Below, piece after piece: positions 9,157-15,925 of a stretch of DNA of 42,227 nucleotides. Numbering within the stretch: the first letter of the stretch is position 1; each line of letters starts with the position of its first letter. The position numbers and the translations under genes are program-made. Under the pieces are notes generated by a model. It made no database searches. It worked only from the letters and a program-made list of their open reading frames with translations, and had not been told where the DNA came from. Where the stretch lies: contig CAIOTH010000115.1 of NCBI GenBank assembly GCA_903861145.1, positions 1 to 42,227 on the forward strand. Direction: 5' to 3'. Origin of the DNA: an uncultured Bacteroidota bacterium (GTDB lineage Bacteria; Bacteroidota; Bacteroidia; Chitinophagales; LD1).

Positions 9157-9681
9157 CTATGCCTTTAGCATCCGGTTTAAAAAGGCGCGCACTTTAACCC
9201 AATCGGTGTATTCGTAATCTTCTTTGGTGCTGGTTTGGTGGCCTTCGCGTTTGGCAATCATGCGCATTATCATCTTTTTAAAGAAATCGTATTTAGTGTA
9301 AAGCAATGCGCCGGGTACTTGTTCAATATCTACAGGTTTCCAACCGGTATCGGCCATAAAAGATTCCGTAATCTGCTTTAGTTCGTTTATCGTTTCCTCA
9401 TCATTAGCCATAACGGAAAGGCATACCGAAAAGAATGCGCTGGTAAGTTTATTAAGCGCTTCGGCATTATCTTTTACATAATGAAATACCGAGTTTTGGT
9501 AGTTATGCATGTGCAGCGAAGCGCCGATTAATACCACATCGAAACCCACCGGTGCAGGAGGGTTTTCTGTTGCATCGGCCACTGTAACGGTGTGGCCCAG
9601 CTTTTCGGCTTCGTCTTTTAAAAAGGTGGCTACTTTACGGGTTTGGCCTTCGGTGGTGCCGTATATTATTAAAACTTTCAT
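9157..9681 (-). CDS. Flavodoxin-fold protein, HemG-like
   Basis: 174 residues. The N-terminus MKVLIIYGTTEGQTRKVA is the FMN-phosphate loop (T-x-E-G-x-T) of flavodoxin_5 proteins. VLIGASLHMHNYQNSVFHYVK and the later AFFSVCLSVM match the HemG (menaquinone-dependent protoporphyrinogen oxidase) arrangement, as does the length. HemG oxidises protoporphyrinogen IX, passing electrons to quinones. Without neighbouring haem genes the reaction is not proven; flavodoxin reductase partner or oxidative-stress roles remain possible. A TAnnTTTG-like -7 element lies about 18 bases upstream of the ATG. Confidence 0.82.
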   Translation of the reverse strand: MKVLIIYGTTEGQTRKVATFLKDEAEKLGHTVTVADATENPPAPVGFDVVLIGASLHMHNYQNSVFHYVKDNAEALNKLTSAFFSVCLSVMANDEETINELKQITESFMADTGWKPVDIEQVPGALLYTKYDFFKKMIMRMIAKREGHQTSTKEDYEYTDWVKVRAFLNRMLKA

Positions 9682-9698
9682 ACGCCTGTTGTTTAGTG

Positions 9699-9706
9699 CA
9701 AAGGTG
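9699..9706 (-). promoter_or_regulatory. Candidate -7 element CACCTTTG for the flavodoxin gene
   Basis: On the minus strand the sequence reads GCACCTTTGCAC, one base from the Bacteroidota -7 consensus TAnnTTTG, 18 bases before the ATG at 9681. No good -33 TTTG is seen at the usual spacing. Confidence 0.4.
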
Positions 9707-9790
9707 CATTACAATCAAGGGCTTATTCATGACTTTGCTTGTTGTGCAGGGTGATTGTTGTCAAACTGAGGGTGAGGGGCTTAGGTAGAA

Positions 9791-9827
9791 TAAAAAAAGG
9801 TGCCAGCGTTAAAGCGTTAGCACCTTT
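9791..9827 (-). terminator. Terminator of the S74 fibre gene
   Basis: On the minus strand AAAGGTGC (9820-9827 complement) pairs with GCACCTTT (9796-9803 complement). A short imperfect inner helix lies within it, and a T7 run follows. It lies 78 bases past the stop codon at 9905. Confidence 0.85.
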
Positions 9828-9904
9828 CCTTATAAATACTTCAGTTATTTCGCCTTTGGCTTACCTCTCGGCCAATAACATGGGCTTGCGCGAAGCTGCG
9901 GCAT

Positions 9905-11896
9905 TTACTTCTTCCCGTTTTTCAAGGCATCAATTTCCTTTTTCATTTCATCGTTTTGGCGGGCTAACTCCTGCACGGCTTTTACCAGTGGCATTACAAA
10001 ATCCGAGTAACGAAGGGTATACAACTCATCGGCATTAGCCGGTACCTGCACACCGCTAAAATCGTAGCCGCTTTCTTTGGCGGCCTTTTCCACTTCCTGC
10101 GCCAAAAAGCCGGTAACCTTCATCTTTTCAATATCATATTTACTATCCCAGGTAGTGGCATCTTTATTAGTGCCTTTGTAAATTATATCGTTCTCTCTAT
10201 GAATATTGAGGTTATAAGTAACAGGGCGAAGTTTTGTAATAAACGAAAGCCCCGGCACATCGGCCTGCACATTGTCTTTAATGCGCTCATCGCTATAAGT
10301 GCCCCAGGTAACTTGTCCGCCAATCCAATAAATGCTGCTGTTACCAATTTCAATGCGGTTGGATACACTACTATTCGTTCCGGATAAATTACCTATGCAA
10401 ACGGTGTTATCTAAATTGTTGCTGGCAAAAAATGCCTGATCGCCTACCGCTACGTTATGGCTTCCGCTTACATTATTGGTCATGGCCGAAAAACCGAATG
10501 CGGCGTTACCGGCACCGGTTACATTTTGAAAAAGTGCCTGTTCTCCGTATGCACTATTATACGATCCGGTAGTTCTTGCAGCCGCCTGATACCCCCCTGC
10601 TGTATTATAGAATCCCGTGGTGTTAGCTGCCAGGGCGCCATATCCTTCAGCGGTATTATTATATCCACTGGTATTACCGGCAAGGGCCAAATTTCCATTG
10701 GCCGTATTGCTATTGCCGGTAGTGTTTGCCTGCAATGCCTGGTAGCCAACAGCAGTGTTACCACTACCCGAGGTATTTAAATAAAGTGCACTGTCGCCGC
10801 TGGCGGTATTAGCACTACCCGTGTTATTTGCATAAAGTGCAAACATTCCATTTGCCGCGTTACCGTTACCGGTGGTATTAAAAGCAAGTGCATCGTAACC
10901 GCCGGCGGTGTTGTTACTACCTGTTGAATTGAAATAGAGGCTGCTAAATCCGGTAGCCGTGTTGTTGCTGCCGGTGGTGTTATTATTAAGTGCCAGGCCA
11001 CCAACGGCTGAGTTTTGGGTGCCGGTGGTATTGTTATAAAGCGCGTAGTAACCATGCGCCGTATTATTACTGCCTGTAGTGTTGAAATAAAGAGCACTGG
11101 CACCGACGGCGGTACTGTTGCTGCCGGTGGTATTTGAGTAAAGCGATGAATAACCGGCCGCCGTATTACTACCGCCGGTGGTGTTAGCGTATAGGGCAAC
11201 TGCCCCTACGGCAGTATTGCTAAGGCCGGTACTGTTAAGGTATAAGGCGTAAGCCCCGGTTGATGTATTGTTAGTACCCGTAGTATTTGTATACAGCGAA
11301 GAGTTACCCGTTGCAGTATTATTACTGCCCGATGTGTTACCGAGAAGAGCCGCATATCCATTGGCAGTGTTGTAGTTACCGGTGCTGTTTGTGTTAAGGG
11401 CGTCGTAACCCAATGCAGTATTCTGATATCCGGTGGTATTGCTTCTAAGCGTTCCCGAACCGTTTGCAGTATTGCCATAACCTGTAGTGTTATCGTACAT
11501 AGCCTGGTAACCATACGCGGTATTTTGATTGGCTGTGGTGTTTGTGTATAACGCCTGGTAACCACCGGCAGTATTACCATAACCGGTGGTGTTGCTATAG
11601 CCCGCACCCCCACCCGAAAACGTATTGGAGATGCCGCCACCGCCACCATTATTTGCATGCCCGGCATTAACGCCTACAAAAGCGTTGCTGGCATCATCTG
11701 AATTAAGCCAAAGAACATCAGTACCACTGCTATTGCGTAATTTGATAAGAGGGCTGGCATTGGTTTGAGTGCTATAACCATCAACCACCAATTGTGCCGT
11801 ATTTGCCGAGCCCGTAACATGTAGCTTGCCCGCGGGCACACTGTTGTTAATACCCACATTGCCACCGTTGTTGTAAATGTTGCTACTGTTTACCAC
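9905..11896 (-). CDS. C-terminal part of an S74 tail-fibre-like protein (split by amber codon)
   Basis: 663 residues from a GTG directly after an in-frame TAG. The first residues (VVNSSNIYNNGGNVGI...PAGKLHV) are the linker normally found inside, not at the start of, Bacteroidota S74 fibre proteins. Then come 24 tandem 17-residue units (10409-11626) expected to form a beta-roll/YadA-head-like stalk. A peptidase S74 chaperone domain begins near residue 533 with SDERIKDN; in autoprocessing S74 proteins this Ser and Lys form the cleavage dyad. The domain ends in a coiled coil (VQELARQNDEMKKEIDALK) that normally drives trimerisation. There is no signal peptide, so this fragment should not be exported on its own. 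It is almost certainly the 3' part of the gene whose 5' part lies at 11897-12640. Confidence 0.88.
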   Translation of the reverse strand: MVNSSNIYNNGGNVGINNSVPAGKLHVTGSANTAQLVVDGYSTQTNASPLIKLRNSSGTDVLWLNSDDASNAFVGVNAGHANNGGGGGISNTFSGGGAGYSNTTGYGNTAGGYQALYTNTTANQNTAYGYQAMYDNTTGYGNTANGSGTLRSNTTGYQNTALGYDALNTNSTGNYNTANGYAALLGNTSGSNNTATGNSSLYTNTTGTNNTSTGAYALYLNSTGLSNTAVGAVALYANTTGGSNTAAGYSSLYSNTTGSNSTAVGASALYFNTTGSNNTAHGYYALYNNTTGTQNSAVGGLALNNNTTGSNNTATGFSSLYFNSTGSNNTAGGYDALAFNTTGNGNAANGMFALYANNTGSANTASGDSALYLNTSGSGNTAVGYQALQANTTGNSNTANGNLALAGNTSGYNNTAEGYGALAANTTGFYNTAGGYQAAARTTGSYNSAYGEQALFQNVTGAGNAAFGFSAMTNNVSGSHNVAVGDQAFFASNNLDNTVCIGNLSGTNSSVSNRIEIGNSSIYWIGGQVTWGTYSDERIKDNVQADVPGLSFITKLRPVTYNLNIHRENDIIYKGTNKDATTWDSKYDIEKMKVTGFLAQEVEKAAKESGYDFSGVQVPANADELYTLRYSDFVMPLVKAVQELARQNDEMKKEIDALKNGKK
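10409..11626 (-). repeat. 24 tandem 51-bp (17-residue) coding repeats
   Basis: Unit pattern NTAxGxxALxxNTTGxx. I count 24 units over 406 residues; two units are 16 residues long (NTAGGYQAAARTTGSY and NVAVGDQAFFASNNLD). The strict period with A/T/G/N-rich codons leaves long stop-free frames on the other strand. Such arrays can gain or lose units by recombination. Confidence 0.9.
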
Positions 11897-11899
11897 CTA
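11897..11899 (-). other. In-frame TAG replacing an expected TGG
   Basis: The minus-strand codons around it read N-G-S-S-TAG-V-V-N-S-S-N. In this protein class the linker usually reads NGSSWVVNSSNI, so TAG stands where TGG (Trp) is expected. Reading frame is unchanged on both sides. TAG is used as a normal stop elsewhere in the window (for example at 3793), so reassignment is unlikely. Confidence 0.8.
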
Positions 11900-12640
11900 C
11901 GATGAACCGTTCCAGTAAGGGGTGTTACCCGCTGCTGCGCCGTTAGGCAATAAACCGTTTGTGCCGGTTGCACCTGTGGCTCCGGCTGTGCCTGCACTCC
12001 CTGTAGGCCCCGTGGGACCGGTTGCGCCGCCACCAACACCTGTAACACCGTTGTTACCGGTTACGCCGGTTGGCCCTGTTGCACCGGTTGCTCCGCCGCC
12101 GGCACCTGTGGCGCCATTATTGCCTGTGGGCCCTGTGGGCCCGTTATTTCCTGTTGAGCCTGCTGCGCCGTTATTACCGGTTGCACCCGCCGTTCCGTTG
12201 GCACCGGTAGGCCCTGTGGCACCGGTAGCGCCCGCCGGCGAATTAGCAGCATATAAAGCATAAGGCACGCTTATAAGTTGGGCAGTGCCCATGTTAACGT
12301 AATTACTGCCACCGGTTGGGTCCAACTCCACCTGTAAGTACTTTCCGCCGCCGGTGCTCCAGTCAATACCGGTAAATGTGCCTTGTAAAACGGTACCGGT
12401 GCCTACCTGCGTGGTAAACAAGCCAAATGCATTGGTGGTAGCGTTATCGCTTTCTCTATAAACTATTGTGCCGCCTACGCTTCCATCATGAATGGTAAAG
12501 CGGACGCTTACCGCCTGGTTTTGCAGTACTGCGCCGGCATTATTGCGGGCAACAGCCTGGTAATTTAATGCCTGTGGAACCTGTGCCGTAACAAAAAACG
12601 CTACCAGCATTACCAACGTAGGGAGAAGAATTTTTTTCAT
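11897..12640 (-). CDS. N-terminal part of collagen-like/S74 fibre protein (truncated by TAG)
   Basis: The ATG at 12640 gives a clean signal peptide ([19 protein letters not shown]); a TTG at 12661 is a weaker choice. A ~115-residue beta domain follows ([18 protein letters not shown] ... [11 protein letters not shown]), typical of the N-terminus of Bacteroidota S74 proteins. About 85 residues of collagen-like Gly-X-Y triplets follow (GATGPTG, GNNGAAG, GPTGPTG), interrupted by GAGGGA and GVGGGA. The product ends NTPYWNGSS at an in-frame TAG. With the downstream 663 residues the intact protein would be about 910 residues. If read as it stands, the fragment is a secreted protein with a collagen-like tail but without stalk or chaperone domain. 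Confidence 0.85.
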   Translation of the reverse strand: MKKILLPTLVMLVAFFVTAQVPQALNYQAVARNNAGAVLQNQAVSVRFTIHDGSVGGTIVYRESDNATTNAFGLFTTQVGTGTVLQGTFTGIDWSTGGGKYLQVELDPTGGSNYVNMGTAQLISVPYALYAANSPAGATGATGPTGANGTAGATGNNGAAGSTGNNGPTGPTGNNGATGAGGGATGATGPTGVTGNNGVTGVGGGATGPTGPTGSAGTAGATGATGTNGLLPNGAAAGNTPYWNGSS

Positions 12641-12968
12641 AAAAATATATTTAGCGTGCAATCAATGAGGAAAGCTACCATTCTAGCACAAAAAAAAGAA
12701 TTTTTTATATGATTTTTTTTGTTGGGAATTGGTGTTGAGAAGGTAAATTATGGTTTACAACAACGGCTGCACGCTTATTCATGACAGTGCTTGTGGGTCA
12801 AGCTGTCATTGTAAAACAATGGGTCAGGGGCGTTGTTATTAACCAGCGGTTATTTCTGATGTAGTTTACCTTCGCGCCAGCCATATTAATTAATAAAAAA
12901 TATTTTTTTTCTATATTCACCTGCACGGTTAACATAAGCCGCGGTTGAATTAAACTTCGCTAAATACT
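12641..12968. other. Divergent intergenic region with a hairpin
   Basis: 328 bases between the divergent S74 gene and LuxR-type gene. It is A/T-rich near both starts. At 12781-12809 ATGACA..GCTTG and CAAGC..TGTCAT form an imperfect inverted repeat with a two-base bulge and TGGGT loop, a possible regulator site. TTACCTTCG near 12870 is a weak -7-like element for the + strand gene. No gene is seen here. Confidence 0.4.
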
Positions 12969-13772
12969 ATGAGCACTAAAGACACTTTAGGATATCGCAA
13001 TCTCCCCCTGCACAAAATACCGGAGTACTGGGCTAGTTTTAAACCTACCGAGAACATAACTGCAACAAAAGAAGAGGAGTGGAAAACAAAGGTGGAGTTT
13101 CTCGATAATCTATCAGTATACAAAAATGTTGTAATTTATTTAATAAACACTTACACCAATAGGTTTGTATACATTAACGACAAAACCAACATTTTGGCCG
13201 GGCTATCGCCCGAACTATTTATGGCCGAAAACGGGTTGGAGTTTTCCATTTCCCGGCTTCATCCCGACCATGTTGAGGCGTCATTAAAACTAACACAAAT
13301 AGGGCTTAATTTTTATGCCGATAGCAGTTTGAGCGATTATAAAAACATTGCACTCAACCAAAACTACTTGTATAAAAACGGTCAGGACGAATATGTGCAA
13401 TTATTGCAACAGGGCATGATTTTAGAAGTAGATGACAGCGGCAGACCCGCATTATCTATCTGGCTTGTTCATAAAGTTGGCCATATTAAAAAAGCAGATT
13501 CGGCGGCGTTGGTAATCACCTCTCCTTCGGTTGTGCAACTTTATAGCTATAACCGCCAGCAAAACATTATTGAGCCACCCAAAACATTTTCTGACCAGGA
13601 AAAGAAAATAATATCCTTGCTGGCACAGGGCGATGACACTAAAACTATAGCCGAAAAATTATTTATAAGTGCGCATACTGTTGATACCCACAGGCGCAAC
13701 CTTATCAAAAAAGCCGAATGCCGCGATACTACCGGCGTAGTTGATTTTGCCAGGCTTATCAATTTAATATAG
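12969..13772 (+). CDS. LuxR-type transcriptional regulator with PAS-like sensor half
   Basis: 267 residues. The last ~60 (FSDQEKKIISLLAQGDDTKTIAEKLFISAHTVDTHRRNLIKK) form a LuxR/GerE helix-turn-helix with the usual S-x-(H/N)-T-V-x-x-H recognition helix. The N-terminal ~200 residues (NVVIYLINTYTNRFVYIND, SRLHPDHVEA, LVHKVGHI) look like a PAS-fold sensor as found in Bacteroidota one-component LuxR regulators. There is no receiver domain, so it would sense a ligand directly. It is divergent from the S74 fibre gene and 110 bases upstream of a small secreted protein; control of either is plausible but not shown. Confidence 0.85.
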   Translation: MSTKDTLGYRNLPLHKIPEYWASFKPTENITATKEEEWKTKVEFLDNLSVYKNVVIYLINTYTNRFVYINDKTNILAGLSPELFMAENGLEFSISRLHPDHVEASLKLTQIGLNFYADSSLSDYKNIALNQNYLYKNGQDEYVQLLQQGMILEVDDSGRPALSIWLVHKVGHIKKADSAALVITSPSVVQLYSYNRQQNIIEPPKTFSDQEKKIISLLAQGDDTKTIAEKLFISAHTVDTHRRNLIKKAECRDTTGVVDFARLINLI

Positions 13773-13882
13773 CGCATTAAACCAAGCGCAGCACCATTCG
13801 TTTTAAAATACTCAAATTAAGTATTGTGCTCACCGCCGCGTGCGTGTAACATTACTGTGGCTAAAAATATAAGCCGCAGATT

Positions 13883-14215
13883 ATGAAAACAACAACTATT
13901 AGCATCGTTTTTCTTCTGCTTGGCTGTTTGGCCGGGGCCCAAAGTTTATTGGTTCAAAAAGCCGGTGCCGATGACGAAATTTCATTCGCATTTGCCAGCG
14001 AAATAAACACCGCTTACTACGTGGTGGCCGCCGGTATTGATACCAACGCGGTTGATATTATTGGCCGTATCAATGTAAAGGCATACGGCAGGCAAAAGCG
14101 CAATTATGAATTTGTAAGCTATGATAAACACTACCGCTGCTACGTAGTTAAACAAATTGACATGAGCGGCCTTTGCGTTAACCGGTTAACCTGCATAATC
14201 CCTGAAAAAAATTAG
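13883..14215 (+). CDS. Small secreted protein of unknown function
   Basis: 110 residues with a signal peptide (MKTTTISIVFLLLGCLAGAQ). The mature part is predicted beta-rich, with YYVVAAGIDTNAVDIIGRINVKAYG and a repeated aromatic pattern (YEFVSYDKHYRCYVVKQID). Two Cys near the end (GLCVNRLTC) could form a disulphide. There is a Cys inside the signal (LLGCLAG), but lipoprotein processing there would leave a poor signal. No family is recognised. It follows the LuxR-type regulator on the same strand. Confidence 0.65.
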   Translation: MKTTTISIVFLLLGCLAGAQSLLVQKAGADDEISFAFASEINTAYYVVAAGIDTNAVDIIGRINVKAYGRQKRNYEFVSYDKHYRCYVVKQIDMSGLCVNRLTCIIPEKN

Positions 14216-14244
14216 CGGTAAGTAGCTTAGGCAAAAGTGGCTTT

Positions 14245-14279
14245 CCTCTTTGGTTGGCGTCTCCCGCCAACCAAAGAGG
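14245..14279. repeat. REP-like palindrome, copy A
   Basis: Perfect 15-bp inverted repeat: CCTCTTTGGTTGGCG (14245-14259) and its complement (14265-14279), loop TCTCC (GGAGA on the other strand). The GTTGGCG/CGCCAAC core recurs at 31305, 34882 and 39478. No T run follows, so it is not a classical terminator. Confidence 0.75.
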
Positions 14280-14376
14280 GCCAACTCACTCACCAACCAA
14301 ATACAAGTGGTTGGCAAGTACGCCAAGTGCGCCATAAACTTGTATCACTCCACCCCAACACTTCCCTCCAATGTAT

Positions 14377-14384
14377 TACATTAG
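14377..14384 (+). promoter_or_regulatory. Candidate -7 element TACATTAG for the GH5 gene
   Basis: TACATTAG differs by one base from TAnnTTTG and lies 25 bases before the ATG at 14410. A similar TAAATTAG precedes the next gene (15902-15909). Confidence 0.3.
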
Positions 14385-14409
14385 CACACTAATACATTAA
14401 CACCCCGGC

Positions 14410-15693
14410 ATGAAAAAACATTTACTCCTCCTCTCCTTCCTGCTAGCGCTTATTAGTACTACCCACGCCCAAAGCGTAGCACAAACACGGTGCAACAGTT
14501 TAGGCAAGGGCGTTAACCTTAGCAACTGGCTGGAAGGTTTTTGGGAACAAAACTGGCCCGATACCGCCGATTACAAAAAGCAATTTTTTTACGACATGAA
14601 GGCTGCCGGTATACAAAGCCTGCGCATGCCCGTTTGCTTTGAAATGGTTACCGATACCCTGCCGCCATATAAGGTAGATACCAATAACCGCGTGTTTAGC
14701 ATTATTGATACCATTATTAGCTGGTGCGATGAACTTAACTTTAACCTGATTATTGATAACCACCACCAGTGGAATATTGTTGACTCTACCTGGCGTACAG
14801 AGCAGCCCCGGCTGGCCCACTTGTGGAGTGTGCTTGCACAACGTTATAACCACCTGGACCCCAACCGGTATATTTTCGAAATACTGAATGAGCCCAGCAA
14901 CATTAAAAACGATTCGCTGGCCCTACTTTACCCCGTTATAATTGATACCATACGCCAATACGCGCCGCTGCATACTATTGTGGCTTCGCCTACCAGTTAC
15001 AGTAATGGCATTGGCTTTTTTAAATACACACCGCTGGCCGATACCAACCTTATTTACACCTTTCATAGTTACGACCCTTTTCAGTTTACGCACCAGGGTT
15101 TAACGTTTGTAACGCCGCGGTTGCCCACCGGTGTAACTTTCCCCGGTTCGGGGGTTGACTGGATGATACAGGATATGTGGTACTTTGCCCTGCAGTTTAG
15201 AGATAGCTTTAACGTGCCCCTGTTTTTAGGCGAGTTTGGCGTGGGCGATAGCGCCGATTACGTTAGCCGCTGCCACTGGATTGATACAATTGGCAACCGC
15301 ATTACCGCCAGCCACCTATCGGCGTTTTACTGGGATGTGGTGGGCGATTTTAAAATTTATCACCAGGGCGTAACCTCGCAGGATAGTGTAATGACCTGCT
15401 TTGCCGATGGCTGGCATTTATACGGCGATAGCACGCTGGCGGTGCAAACTATTGCCGCTAATACCCTGCCGCTTAGTATTTACCCAAACCCGGCAAGCAA
15501 TTATTTTACCTGCGTAACGCAAAGCTACCAACCGGTAGCCCTGCAGGTGTTTGACAATACCGGCCGCATTATTTACCAAACGCAATTTAGCAACCAAACT
15601 ACTGTAAACACCAACACATGGGCGCGTGGTTTGTATGTGGTAAAGCTAAGTGGTGTTGATGGGGTTGGTGTGGGTAAGGTTATTGTTGAGTAG
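14410..15693 (+). CDS. Glycoside hydrolase family 5 enzyme with T9SS type A tail
   Basis: 427 residues. The signal peptide ends near residue 20 (ISTTHA-QS). The catalytic domain (about 25-350) has the GH5 landmarks: LGKGVNLSNW at the start, R72 in SLRMPV, the IIDNHHQ strand (H118, H119), acid/base E161 in FEILNEPS, H219 in FHSYDP, nucleophile E275 in LFLGEFGV and W308 in AFYWDV. GH5 enzymes retain configuration and cut beta-1,4-glucans, mannans or related polymers; the exact substrate is not deducible. The C-terminus (LSIYPNPASNYF ... GLYVVKLSG) is a type A T9SS sorting domain, so the enzyme is exported and probably anchored at the surface. There is no carbohydrate-binding module and no SusCD pair nearby. 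Confidence 0.93.
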   Translation: MKKHLLLLSFLLALISTTHAQSVAQTRCNSLGKGVNLSNWLEGFWEQNWPDTADYKKQFFYDMKAAGIQSLRMPVCFEMVTDTLPPYKVDTNNRVFSIIDTIISWCDELNFNLIIDNHHQWNIVDSTWRTEQPRLAHLWSVLAQRYNHLDPNRYIFEILNEPSNIKNDSLALLYPVIIDTIRQYAPLHTIVASPTSYSNGIGFFKYTPLADTNLIYTFHSYDPFQFTHQGLTFVTPRLPTGVTFPGSGVDWMIQDMWYFALQFRDSFNVPLFLGEFGVGDSADYVSRCHWIDTIGNRITASHLSAFYWDVVGDFKIYHQGVTSQDSVMTCFADGWHLYGDSTLAVQTIAANTLPLSIYPNPASNYFTCVTQSYQPVALQVFDNTGRIIYQTQFSNQTTVNTNTWARGLYVVKLSGVDGVGVGKVIVE

Positions 15694-15704
15694 GGTGTGT
15701 GTCC

Positions 15705-15799
15705 ATTATAAGTTAATGGCTAAAGCCAATTCACTTATAATATCATTATCCCCACCCTAAAGGATGGGGCAAAATTTTGCCCCGACTTTCAAGTCGGGG
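15705..15799. other. Cluster of overlapping hairpins between two T9SS genes
   Basis: Four inverted repeats lie end to end. ATTATAAGTTAATGGC pairs with GCCAATTCACTTATAAT (15705-15741, one mismatch and one bulge). CCCCA..CCT pairs with AGG..TGGGG (about 15750-15769). The palindrome GGGGCAAAATTTTGCCCC spans 15766-15783. CCCCGACTT pairs with AAGTCGGGG (15780-15799). Neighbouring arms overlap, so alternative folds compete. There is no terminal T run. Confidence 0.55.
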
Positions 15800-15901
15800 A
15801 TTACAATGAACCCAGTATCTGGCTTTAACCATTAAAGTAGTCAGACTCAAATTCCGTCCACACGATTAACACCTTAACACGCAATTCTCCTCCAAAACCC
15901 T

Positions 15902-15909
15902 TAAATTAG
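15902..15909 (+). promoter_or_regulatory. Candidate -7 element TAAATTAG
   Basis: One base from TAnnTTTG and 16 bases before the ATG at 15926. Evidence is limited to this similarity. Confidence 0.25.
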
Positions 15910-15925
15910 CGTATAACATGCGCTT

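Noticed and set aside
10409-11626. 51-bp tandem repeats as a CRISPR array
   Set aside because: No constant repeat with unique spacers; the whole period is coding and varies at the same codon positions.
11897-11899. TAG reassigned to Trp or another amino acid
   Set aside because: Other genes in the window end normally at TAG (for example the SprB protein at 3793 and the HPF-like gene), with no homology continuing past them.
10457-12263. Several long frames on both strands within the S74 repeat and collagen-like region
   Set aside because: The strict 51-bp and 9-bp periods remove stop codons in all frames; translations are repetitive (Pro/Val or Thr/Ile) with no start signals.
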